Part shown: in pieces, positions 40,826 to 50,814 of the stretch | How the letters are laid out: each line of letters starts with the position of its first letter | Numbering within the stretch: position 1 is the first letter of the stretch | NCBI GenBank assembly: GCA_028023455.1 | Contig: JAQFVV010006203.1 | Coordinates: forward strand, 8,154,821 to 8,218,820 | Reading direction: 5' to 3' | Length of the DNA: 64,000 nucleotides | Source: Epiperipatus broadwayi | Taxonomy: Eukaryota > Onychophora > Udeonychophora > Euonychophora > Peripatidae | Position numbers and translations under genes: made by a program | Notes under the pieces: model-generated | Database searches by the model: none | The model's input: only the letters and a program-made list of their open reading frames with translations | What the model was told of the DNA's origin: nothing

Positions 40826-42261
40826 TTGGAAGAGTTCAGTAAAATAATAATAACAAACACAGATCAAGGGTTGAATAAATTGATATCTATGCATACAAAG
40901 TCCCAAGCTAAAATGGACCTTCAAGAAACAGAAGTAAGAGAAGGGAATGAAGATATGGAGAGGGAAGTAAAAGATAAAATAAACTATAGTGATATAATGG
41001 ACATGCTAAGGCAAATGAGGGTTGAACAACAGCAATTCATGAAAGAATACCTGGACAGAGAAGAGAGAAGGATGGAAGAATGGTGGGTAAAGATAGAAAT
41101 GGACAACCAGAAAAGAATTGCTGAAGCCATAGAAAAAATTAGAAATGACTTCATCCAGAAATCAGAGGCAAAGGACACAGGAAATAGATGTGACAGGGAA
41201 ATTAAGTGGGATGAACAAAAAAGCATGGAGCCATATGCATATGACAAATTAGATAGGGCTGAAAGTATAGATAGAGAGTCAGCAGAGTTTGAGCTGAGGG
41301 TAGACATAGGGTGGCCAGAAAGGGGAATAAGAAAGTTAAATAAAGAAGAGGAAGTTGAAGTGATAAGAGTAGAAGATAATAGGATGCTGACAAGCATGTG
41401 GGGGATATAAGCCAGATAGCAAAGGTAGTAGAAAGGTTAGACACAAAATTTGAAGAGAATATAAATCGGTCAGCCAATAACAGTGCCAATACTGAAGTAA
41501 AGGGCATAGGACCAAGAACCACTGGAGAATGTACAGATATGGGCTATGGGAGTCGCATGGATTATCCTATCAGCTTCCACCAATTTCTAAAAATAGAAGT
41601 TTTCATGGGAGATTCTGGAGAAAGCCCTATGGAGCACTTGGGAAGCTTGGAACGGTATTTCAAGTTTAGTAGGATGAATGAGGAGGCCAAGATAATGGTC
41701 GCCTGCAGTCACTTGCAGGGCAAATCACAAGTCTGGTGGAACTCCCTGTTCCAGAAGCCCACAACATTTGCAGGATACCATCAAGCTTTGAGGATCAGTT
41801 ATTGGAATGAGAAACTCCAAGAAGACAGGCTGCATCAGATAACACAGGAGAAATGGAGACCGGGGGAATTGTTTACAACATCCTTCCACCACCAAGTAGC
41901 CAAGTTACGAATGATGACAGCAAACCCATTATCTGAGATGCAAATAATCTGGATAACGAGGCATGGATTCCCAAGAGATATAGAACAGACACTAATTAGT
42001 ATGGAGAGGAAGACAGTGGACCATGTGGCAGAGTTGCTAAATGCATTGGATACCACCAGTATTGACCAGAAGAAGGAGGGATATAAAATGAGACAGCCTC
42101 CAAAAGAACCACTTACAATGAAAAATGGATGGGATCCTAGTGAAGGACAATGGAAAGAAACCTGGAGAGATTCTACAGAGTGGAACCCAAGGAGGCAGGA
42201 AAATGTACGGCAAAGATTGGAGATGGAATGGAAGCATCCATATGACAGGACTGAGGACTGA
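40826..42261 (+). pseudogene. gag-like polyprotein region with a frame break
   Basis: Two plus-strand frames overlap. The first (40826-41410; first ATG at 40889) encodes a highly charged segment rich in Glu, Lys, Arg and Met (for example EEWWVKIEMDNQKRIAEAIE), probably coiled coil. The second (to 42261, open from 41383) is in the -1 frame. It contains a Ty3/gypsy-type capsid region: FLKIEVFMGDSGESP, then HLGSLERYFKF, HLQGKSQVWWNSL and later LRMMTANPLSEMQ. Gag forms the particle shell in the cytoplasm. No CCHC zinc knuckle is seen in the C-terminal part, which is basic and ends at a stop. The switch falls in a 28-bp overlap containing a run of five G, so it is either a single-base indel or a -1 ribosomal frameshift; no standard slippery heptamer fits the zero frame. 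Confidence 0.75.
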
Positions 42262-43213
42262 GAATGTAGGGATCAAAATCCACCAATCCAGAGGAGGCAG
42301 ATATGAGTCCAATAGAGAAAGACAACTGCCAGATAAAACATAGCACAATCATCAATAAAGGATGAATTCACTGGTACAAGATTGGAAATGGAATTGGATC
42401 ATGAGTAATGGAAAATGGACTTATTAAATTAGGAAATATTGATCATGATAATATAAAGGAAGAATGAGCCAGTAAATGGCCAAACAGTATAAAGGACTTT
42501 ACCCAAATGAAGACAAATCATCAGATAGATAGTAGTGTGAGATTGTAGATAGAGGTTGGGGGTATGTAGGGATAGATGTTTGTAGGTGGGATCTTAGCAG
42601 TATATGGTGAGCCTTCTCTGTTATGCATTGATGCATGAATTCTGCGGTCACCAGATCTTATTAGATAGAGAAGACAGGGACAGAGATCCCCTTCTTGTAA
42701 TGACTCACTGGATTAAAATTTCCAGTTAGATATTTGACCAATATTGTGAGTCAATGGATTAGAAACCAATGTGTGGGGAAAGAACCCCTTTATAAAAATA
42801 CGGGCAATCAGTAAATATTCTGAGCTCATGGATGAGCTGGATAAAAAAATGCCAGCCTCCCAACCCACCTTGGGATAGTGACCAGTGTTGTCACTTAGAG
42901 GGTTATTGTTTGTAAAATGTGAGGTATGAACAGGTTTAATCAAGTCACAGAGATATCCTGTGGACTCGAACTTGTATATACAAGTAGGAGGCAAAAATAA
43001 ACTCAACGTATTGTTTGTAGCGAGATTAAATCGGTTTAGTAATGCTGGTTGGATCATGAGAGTGGAAATGTAATTTGCCTGGTCGCCTCTCTAGGAATAA
43101 TCTCATCACTAAGTCATATTAGGAGTACATGGATATGAAAAGGTCATAACAGTAGTTAGGAGCATCTAGCGTTCAATGCATTAAATTAAAATTTTTTAAC
43201 GAAAAAATATTTT
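42262..43213 (+). other. LTR element interior without pol
   Basis: No protease DTG/DSG, RT YxDD, RNase H or integrase HHCC/DDE pattern could be read in any frame. The longest open frame (42713-43057, minus strand) is antisense and unremarkable. This is the region where an autonomous Ty3/gypsy element would need several kilobases of pol. Confidence 0.65.
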
Positions 43214-43231
43214 AAAAAAGGAGGGGAACAG
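43214..43231 (+). other. Polypurine tract
   Basis: AAAAAAGGAGGGGAACAG lies immediately before the 3' LTR. It is the expected primer for plus-strand synthesis and fixes the 3' LTR start at 43232. Confidence 0.8.
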
Positions 43232-45030
43232 TGTAATGTGATGATCGCACATACTGTGACCACACATATAGCTATTTAACATTTAAATAATATTAAATAT
43301 TGTGTTTTTGGAATACTAGCAAAAGAATTTAAAACTTATGAAGAAAGAAATATTTTAATTAATAAAAGAGAGGGAAATAGAATCGAAAAGATTCTTATCT
43401 TTTACCCTCCAAAGTCAAGATTTTGAGAAATAAAAAATAATTAAAGTTAGAAATATTGAAATTGTATATTAGTAAAATTAATAGTGATAAAGAAATATAA
43501 ATGAAATACAAACTAAAATATGATTTAGAAGAAAAGGTAAAGTTTGAAGGGTTTAAATCAGAGTAAAATAGAAATTTAAAACATGACCGAAAGAGAAGGA
43601 TCTGGGTCATAAAAGTACACATTTGATGATAAAATGAAATGCATGTATGGAGTATGTATGAAGTATGATAAAGACAGCAACAATTAATGCTTGTCAAAAA
43701 TAAAAAAAAAACATTTTATTAAAATATCTGTTTAATTAAAAGAAAAAAAGAAATAAAATAAATGTACATAGTGCTACGAGATTGTGTAAAAGTAAATCTA
43801 TATAAATGGCCGAAGGCACATTAAAAAAAAGAAAGGTGTGAATAAAAGCTAAAAACAAAAAATCGAAGGGACAAAGGACTGTGGAATTTTTTAATTAAAA
43901 AAAAGTAGTAGAGGAAGGACTTCTTGTTGAGATGTTGGTGGAAGGTCTGCTCTAGAAAATAAGTAGATATAATCAGGAGAAATGCAAACCTAAGAACCTT
44001 TAAAGGCTACAAAAAAAACAAACCAACAAGAGAAAAAAACAGATACATAGTGGAAGGACTCCAACATTAGAAGGAATCATTAAATGAACAATATATGATT
44101 TATAACATAGGTGACGCATCAAGAATAAAGGGCTAAGGGCCATCACGATCGCTGGCCGATTCAGACTCACCGTGCTCTAACAGTTCCCATTTACATGTAA
44201 CAACTGCTGACATAGTGCCTGCCAGAGGGTTTGATATGCCATGTCCTTGATGTCCTAATATGAAGGAGTTCCCACAACCCAAAATCCAACCTAAGAGTGA
44301 CCGTTCCCTGCTAAAGAAGTGGAGGAAATCCACATGGTGGTCAGCAAGACCTCAACTTACTTCAGAGACTCAATAAACCTAGGTAAAATATGTATACTAC
44401 ACCTTTACATTTATATGTGCACATATCTTTAATTTAGACAATTGCCAAATTCTTAATTTGAGTGATACAGACATTTAAAATTTTTTTATATACATGAAGT
44501 GACGACTATAAATGTACAATCATTTATAGGATTTTTTTTATATTGTAATCGTAGCACTATAGCAGATAATTTGTTTTATTGTGTGTAAATGATTTAAAGT
44601 ATTTTTTTTGTTGTTTGATTTATTGTATTAAATATTTCTTATTGATTTAAATCTGTTTCATCTCGTTCTTCACCACTTCAAACAGTAATATATTTGTAGG
44701 GTTTGGGGGGATAACTATTACTCATTTGAGTACTGAATGAACATGTGAGGCTGGTGGTGCAGCATTTTGATCCCATTAAAATTTATAAATGATCCAAGCA
44801 CTGTAACTCTTTAAATCTTACAGCAGTCAGGAGATAGTTGACTGGGAAAGATAACCTGGGGCTATACCCATATAGTTATAGGTTCACCCAAATATGGATA
44901 TAGACTCATTTATGTCCGTATGTTCTCTCTGCTTGTAGTAGTGGGAGGTGGGCGATTTTGAATTTAAGAATTCCGTATTATCCATAAAATAAAAGGAAAG
45001 AAAGCATTCGATCGTCATGTTCTCATTACA
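43232..45030 (+). repeat. 3' LTR (about 1.80 kb)
   Basis: Starts TGTAATGTG and ends CATTACA. Colinear with 37976-39784, with scattered substitutions and small indels. TATATAAA is at 43799-43806 and AATAAA at 44372-44377. Directly followed by an AT repeat. Confidence 0.9.
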
Positions 45031-45109
45031 ATATATATATATATTAAAATAAATATTTTCACAGGCTACAAATATAGATAAAAATATTATCTGGGTATAT
45101 CCATATATA

Positions 45110-46390
45110 ATTTATTAAAAAAATATATGTAAACCAATGTTTCGACCAAGTCACACTAGTCATCAACTGGGTAAAAAATATTATAAATTAATTGTAAAGG
45201 CATTATAAGCACTAATGCATAACAATAATGCTAGTTCTGTTAATAGAAAATAAAAATAATAATAATGAGAAATTATTTAGATTAATGAGTTTTTTTACAA
45301 AAATTTCAAATAGAAGGTAATTTTCATGTATCATCACGTTTGTTGATACAATCTGTTTTTTTTAAAGATTTCAATAGCTTCTCTTATCTGATACTGTTGG
45401 TCGTATTTGAATAGTATTCTCATATTAGAAAAATAAATACTATGATCTATATCTATAGCATGAAAAGATAATGCTGCTGCTGATGAATGTTTTTTAACTG
45501 CATTAATATGTTCATCTTTTTTAGCATTGATTCAACAACTGCTTTACAAATATTATGGGAAATTTCATATACTTCATATGCTTCAAGAGGGATTGAGTCT
45601 TTAGTCTTGATTATCATGCTATTAAAATTTTGATAAGTAGTGTATGTTGCTTTATGCTTTATATTATAATGTCTTAGAATATGTCAAATATTTTTTGCAG
45701 TTGGAACTACTTACACGAACATAGAATATGTCCAATATTATCTGCAGTTGGAACTATAGACAATATTGGACATATTCTAAGACATTATAATATAAAGACA
45801 ACATATATCACTTACCAAAACATTAATAGCTTTATTACCAATATTTGTCTGCAGTTGGAACTACAAATAATATTACACATATTCTAAGACATTATAATAT
45901 AAAGACAATATATACCACTTATCAACACTTTAATAACATTATAACCAAGCCTAAAGACTCAATATCTCTTGAAGCACATGGAGTTTATGAAATTCCAAAT
46001 AAAATTTGTAAAGTTTCCTATATAGGTATGGATGGCCATCATATCGATGCTAGATGAGATGAACATAGTAATGCAGTTAAGAAATACTCATCATCAGCAG
46101 CCCTATTACTCCATGCTATATATACAGGTCATACTATTGATTTTTTAAATATGAGAATACTATCCAAATGTGACCAACAATGTCAGAAGAAAGAAACCAT
46201 TGAGATCTTTAAAAAACAAATTGTATCAAAAAACTGATGTAAATTACCTTCTACTTGGAATTCTTTTAAAAACTCATTAATCTAAATAATTTCTTATAAT
46301 TATTATTTTTATTTTCTATTAATGAAACTTTCATTATTGTTATACATCAGTGTTTACAACACCTCTACAATTAATTTATATATATATGAT
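45110..46390. mobile_element. Head-to-head pair of 5'-truncated Penelope-like elements
   Basis: The right copy (plus strand, about 45846-46390) encodes a decayed GIY-YIG nuclease. After HILRHYNIKT and TKPKDSISLEAH it reads GVYEIPNKICKVSYIG, the GIY...YIG pair, then an Arg, a stop, DEHSNAVKK, and further on HTIDF and MRILSK. The left copy (about 45110-45690) is the same region on the minus strand, more decayed, and includes its 3' tail with GACTAGTGTGACTTGGTC just upstream of 45180. Between them a short extra plus-strand piece (about 45728-45843) repeats the HILRHYNIKT block. Both main copies are truncated at the centre and have 3' ends outward, as in the 37-kb palindrome, but here the arms have diverged. 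Confidence 0.8.
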
Positions 46391-46437
46391 AAATTTTATA
46401 TATAGAGCGGCAAAACAAGCTCTTAACAAGCTTTGTA

Positions 46438-46500
46438 GAATATCCTCAACCTCAAACCAGTTTCTGCTACTGGCATCCTCAGTGAGGTGCTAGGATATTT
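46438..46500 (-). ncRNA. Hammerhead ribozyme, type I, unit 1
   Basis: Read on the minus strand: outer stem I AATATCC/GGATATT, internal loop TAGC/TGA, inner stem I ACCTCA/TGAGGT, core CTGAGGA (matches CUGANGA), stem II TGC/GCA with loop CAGTA, core GAAA, a minimal two-pair stem III (AC/GT) and cleavage triplet GTT. Cleavage is predicted between 46455 and 46454. Stem III is too short to be stable alone, but ACUGGU can pair with itself through G-U pairs, as in dimeric hammerheads. Confidence 0.82.
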
Positions 46501-46817
46501 AAGCATTAGATTAAAAATACCAGGACAATCCCAGCACTTTATTTAATGTATAACCATTAAGTAGAAAATCTGAAAATTTCAGACATCCATATGTCATCCA
46601 ATCCAGCTATGTAAATTAAATAACCAAATGGGACTGAACTAAGTTCAGATACACCATATATTAATAGCTTTAGCAATGTAACATTGCCAAAGTCTTCATA
46701 ACAAAAAATAAAATTGCAAAAAAAATCAAGTCAGATGTCACATGACCTAAATTGATAAGCTTGTATTTACAAATGTATACATAGAGCTCACAAAACAAGC
46801 TCTTAACAAGCTTTGTA

Positions 46818-46880
46818 GAATATTCCCAACCTCAGACCTGTTTCTGCTACTGGCATCCTCAGTGAGGTACTAGGATATTC
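46818..46880 (-). ncRNA. Hammerhead ribozyme, type I, unit 2 (best-preserved)
   Basis: Same layout as unit 1: core CTGAGGA, stem II TGC/GCA, GAAA, and the canonical cleavage triplet GTC. Inner stem I ACCTCA/TGAGGT is perfect. The outer stem keeps GAATAT/ATATTC with one mismatch. Predicted cleavage lies between 46835 and 46834, exactly 380 nt from the unit 1 site. All invariant core bases are present. Confidence 0.85.
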
Positions 46881-47394
46881 AAGCACTAGATTAAAAATAC
46901 CAAGATAAAAACAGCACTTTATCTAATATATAACTATTAAAAAGAAAATCTGAATTTTTCAGGCATCCACATGTCTTTCAATCCAGCTATCTAATTTAAA
47001 TAACCATATGGGACTGAACTAAGTTGAGATGCGCCATATATTAATAGCTTTAGCAATATAAAATCGCCAAAGCCATCATAGCAAAACAAAATTACAAAAA
47101 AATCAAGTCAGATGTTACATGATCTAATTTAATAATCTTGTACTTACAAATGTTATATCTGACACTTGGATTTTTTTGTAATTTAATTTTATGTTATAAT
47201 GGCTTTGGTGATTTTATATTGCTAAAGCTATTAATATATGGTGTATCTGAACTTAATTTGGTCCCATATGACTATTTAAGTTAGATAGCTGGATTGGAAG
47301 ACATACAGGTATTTGATAATTTCAGATTTTCAACTTAATAGTTATACATTAGATAGAGTGCTAGGCTTGTCCTGAAATTTTTAATTTAATTCTT

Positions 47395-47457
47395 GAACAT
47401 CCTAGCACCTCACTGAGAATTCCAGTAGAAGAAACTGATCTGAGATTGGGGATATTC
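47395..47457 (+). ncRNA. Hammerhead ribozyme relic, unit 3 (inverted)
   Basis: Plus-strand copy. The core reads CTGAGAA, so the normally invariant G8 is A and activity is doubtful. Stem II is TTC/GAA, a compensated change of the middle pair relative to TGC/GCA. GAAA is kept and the triplet is ATC, still a legal NUH. Stem I has two mismatches. Confidence 0.75.
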
Positions 47458-47984
47458 TACAAAGCTTGTTAAAAGCTTGTTTTGCGAGCTCTATATATAG
47501 CATTTGTAAATACAAGCTTATTAAATTAAGTCATGTGACATCTGGCTTGATTTTTTTTGTAATTTAATAAATTATACCTAGATGTCCAAATAATGTTATA
47601 TATATACACGTCACTTTGTTTACATATACAATGAGCTATGTTTAATTTAAAGTTTACATATTAAATCTGGTTTAAGTATTACAATCAAACTGTTAAAATT
47701 GAAATGCTGTCTCTAGATTTGTCTAATTAATTATGAATTTAATATCTCTCAAGTTCCATATTGCATCTAGTTAATAAATTAATTTTATTCTTAATTACCA
47801 ACAGTGAGAACAAAGGCATGCTTATAAACATCAGAACTAACAAGAATAAATGAATTCATCTTGTTGTGATCCTTTCTTCAATATTTAAAGTGATTTTAAG
47901 TTATTGCTTATGGGATGGTGATTTACTCCTTTTGTACTATATATATATATATGATTTACAAAATTGTACTATATATATATATAT

Positions 47985-48715
47985 GAAAAACAAAATCAAG
48001 TTAAAAACTTGTTAACGCTTGTATTTATGTCAACAGACCCATGTAGCTATCTGGCTTGCTATGCTGAGTTCGAAGACATTAACGTGTCTAAAAAATTCAC
48101 GCTTGCAAGCTGAATAGAAACTGTTTCATAAATGCTCAGAGTTTGTGTTTAGATCTAGTTCTTATTCCTGTCTTTCACTGACAATAGCAAATAGCTTGAA
48201 ATCATGATCTGAAAGTGGAATTAAAGTTAGAGATAGTGAATGCATTCTCTGACATTTATGTAAACGAAATACGCTTGACGATGTTTTTGGTAGAACGCCA
48301 TCTGTTGACATAAATACAAGTGTTAACAAGTTTTTAACTTGATTTTGTTTTTCATAAATGTACCTTTGAGGTCTTTCTTGCAATGATATATATTGCAGAG
48401 GCTTCTACTATGTGGTGATGCTGAACTGATATCAGATCCATGTAGCTATCTGGCTTGCTATGCTGAGTTCGAAGACATTAACGTGTCTAAAAAATTCACG
48501 CTTGCAAGCTGAATAGAAACTGTTTCATAAACGCTCAGAGTTTGTGTTTAGATCTAGTTCTTATTCCTGTCTATCACTGACGATAGCAAATAGCTTGAAA
48601 TCATGATCTGAAAGTGGAATTAAAGTTAGAGATAGTGAATGCATTCTCTGACGTTTATGTAAATGAAATACGCTTGATGGGTTTTTTGGTAGAACACCAT
48701 CTGTTGACATATATA
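47985..48715 (-). repeat. ~400-bp tandem family T, about 1.8 units
   Basis: CATGTAGCTATCTGGCTTGC occurs at 48040 and 48439, a period of 399 bp. The reverse complement of this family is at 10508-11012. Short minus-strand frames in each unit (48162-48383 and 48561-48761) share LSLTLIPLSDHDFKLFAIVS, which reflects the repeat and not proven coding. AT microsatellites border both ends. Confidence 0.8.
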
Positions 48716-49145
48716 TATATATATATATATATATGTTAGTGAAGTCACTATTACATGGCAATAGGTAGTAATCAATGAAAATAGTAAATTGTAAATTTAA
48801 AAGTGTATGCTTTTAAATGCAAACTTTTGGTAGAATATAGAGACTAAAGTGCTATAGTATTCATTTATGATTTAAGGAAAGAAAGCTAACAACCTTTTAC
48901 AATTCCTAATAAATAATAGACTGTTTTACTGATCAGTTAGATGATATAAATTAATAAGTTTTAACAGATGTAAAATTTGCATTTAAAAGTGTACACTTTT
49001 GAATGCAGAAAGCATTTAAGTTTACTATTTTCATTGATTATTGTCTATTGACATCTGATGGTGATTTTTCTACTATGAAAATACAACAGATATTTTCACA
49101 TATTAAACTATTTAAAACAATAACATGTTATAATTTATTAATTTG

Positions 49146-49187
<42 letters not shown>

Positions 49188-49226
49188 ATTAATAAATTAT
49201 AATATATATATATATATATCCCTTAC
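48716..49226. repeat. AT-rich interval with AT microsatellites
   Basis: AT runs lie at 48709-48734, 49149-49182 and 49202-49219. The last begins within a few bases of the splice donor of the 49227-49460 exon. An imperfect direct/inverted word near 48808-48830 and 48980-49010 (AAAGTGTA.GCTTTT / AAAGTGTACACTTTT) is also present. Confidence 0.7.
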
Positions 49227-49460
49227 CCTTGTAATTTTCACATCCAGAAACATACATAGGGTATGCACATCCACCATGTTTTTGACTATAAACAAGACCT
49301 TTCAAACAAGGCATCAGTTGCCAGTAACCATTCCAACAATTATAGAAAGTTCCACAGTCATCAGGATTTATAAAGGTTCCACTTAATTTTGGACATTTAA
49401 AATTAGGATCTGGAATAGCACCTTTCCATACTGAACTTGCGTAGTTATTAAAAGAGTGAA
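49227..49460 (-). CDS. Chitin-binding (CBM14) protein, upstream internal exon
   Basis: Internal exon of 234 bp with a TATTTTAG acceptor at 49461 and a G|GTAAGG donor at 49226, phase 1-1 like its partner at 22889. After a linker (VWKGAIPDPNFK) it encodes one complete CBM14 domain with spacing C-x12-C-x5-C-x9-C-x12-C-x8-C, including CGTFYNCWNG and GLVYSQ. There is no internal stop. It has no in-frame methionine start of its own and is best read as an internal exon. No signal peptide is in the window, so the 5' end of the gene lies further left on the minus strand, beyond what I can identify. A plus-strand open frame overlapping it (49003-49386) is its antisense shadow. Confidence 0.85.
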
Positions 49461-50430
49461 CTAAAATATATTATAATAGTAACTTCCAGTTATTATTATT
49501 AACGTAACATACTTTTATCTCTAATGAAATTATTTATAAATATAAAATTTATTTGAATATTTTAATATGTATACATATACATATATACTATTTATATATA
49601 CATGTGAACTTTAAATAATACATACATTAATGTCAAGCTTTTGAGTAAATGCCAGATTTGAAGTTGAAGAATAAATACTTATATATATATATATTATTAG
49701 ATTTTAATATTTATTGATATAATTAATATTTAAAATTAAGCATGAAATTGAAACAATATACACGAGGAGATTCATTCTTTCTCTAGTTATTGAAAAAAAG
49801 AAAAGAAAATCATTTTTTTAAAAATAACTTTTTCTTTTATAAATATTACTGTTCTACATTTGGAATTAAATATTAACTCTTCCAAATTAAGATAAATCTA
49901 TGGATTAAAAGACTATAAGGAAAATATTTAAATTTTCTATTAAATCTTAAAAGAAATAGCAATATAAAAGAAAAGAACATCTGTTTGAGTTTTTTGGAAA
50001 CTACGTTATTTTAAAATTTCGTTATTCTACAAATATATATATATTTAAAATAATTATATATATAAAGAATATTACAATGTGCATTGAGTAGAATAATTGT
50101 TGTATTATAAAGGTTTTGAAACCACCTTACATGCTATTTTGAAATATTAGTTGTAAACAACATCTAATGATAATAGAAAAATGGAGAATAAGAACATCAA
50201 CATTCAAAGAATATTTACTTTATATTATATCAATCAAATCATTGGATATTATTAACAGTTTATCAATTAAGGATAAATAAATCATCATTATACCAATGGA
50301 TTAATATACTTCATAAGAGATCTTCATTAGGATTATGACCTACAGACTTAAATATCTATTCTTAACTCTGGAAAATAAGTTTTTCTTTCTTTATTTATAT
50401 ATATTATAATACTTATATTATTTTAATATG
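49461..50430. other. AT-rich stretch, presumed upstream intron
   Basis: Contains short AT microsatellites (about 49681-49694, 50033-50062). No gene or RNA seen. Confidence 0.5.
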
Positions 50431-50532
<102 letters not shown>

Positions 50533-50734
50533 TCAAATTTGGCATCATTATATTTTAATAGGAATATTTAAATTTAATATTATAAACATAAATTGAAAGC
50601 TTGACATAATTCATCAAAATTAAATGAAATATAAAAAAAATGGTTATAATTTAACAGATATTTAATGTTTATTTATATAAATAAATATTTAATGTATTTT
50701 ATTTATTATAAATACATATATATAAGTATACAAG

Positions 50735-50741
<7 letters not shown>

Positions 50742-50811
<70 letters not shown>
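50742..50811 (+). repeat. TA microsatellite
   Basis: About 35 uninterrupted TA units. Confidence 0.97.

Positions 50812-50814
<3 letters not shown>

Larger units (their letters stand above)
37976..45030 (+). mobile_element. LTR retrotransposon, gag-only, apparently non-autonomous
   Basis: A complete 7,055-bp LTR element. The two direct repeats of about 1.8 kb begin with TGT and end with ACA and differ by a few percent by eye. The 5' LTR is followed after 3 nt by an 18-nt primer-binding site. The 3' LTR is preceded by a purine tract. The 3.4-kb interior carries a gag-like region (about 40826-42261) and then about 950 bp with no protease, RT, RNase H or integrase recognisable in any frame. The gag is of the Ty3/gypsy type. 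The element sits in AT-repeat DNA; a 4-bp ATAT duplication flanks it, but in that context it is not diagnostic. It must depend on enzymes made elsewhere, or it lost pol by deletion. It lies within the 26-kb intron, antisense to the host gene. Confidence 0.9.
46401..47570. mobile_element. Retrozyme-like 380-bp tandem array with hammerhead ribozymes
   Basis: Two units on the minus strand (46401-46785 and 46786-47153) repeat with a period of exactly 380 bp (CAAAACAAGC at 46411 and 46791). A third unit lies on the plus strand (47154-47535), followed by the first ~35 bp of a fourth, again 380 bp on. The units lack coding capacity. Each carries one hammerhead ribozyme motif at the same place. Tandem non-coding monomers of a few hundred bases with one type I hammerhead each are the definition of animal retrozymes, whose RNA is cut into unit-length pieces, circularised and copied back by Penelope-like enzymes. 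The inverted third unit and the adjoining PLE pair are described under findings. Confidence 0.82.

Noticed and set aside
40984-42355. Several minus-strand open frames opposite gag
   Set aside because: Shadows of the gag frames; they are serine/leucine-rich complements of charged codons and start and stop arbitrarily.
37972-45034. ATAT direct repeats as a firm target-site duplication of the LTR element
   Set aside because: Both flanks are AT microsatellite, so a 4-bp match is expected by chance.
45135-45180. Hammerhead-like TTGATGA...GAAAC in the minus-strand PLE tail
   Set aside because: C3 is missing and the only good stem (GACTAG/TTGGTC) uses up the core G8-A9, so it reads as a plain tail hairpin.
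48520-48545. Hammerhead-like CTGAGC...GAAAC segment in tandem family T (also near 10725 and 48125)
   Set aside because: All copies lack the G8-A9 part of CUGANGA and have no stem II that closes directly on GAAA, so the core is not a hammerhead.
49003-49386. 127-codon plus-strand open frame
   Set aside because: Antisense of the CBM14 exon 49227-49460 fused to an AT repeat; the minus strand has the cysteine pattern and splice sites.
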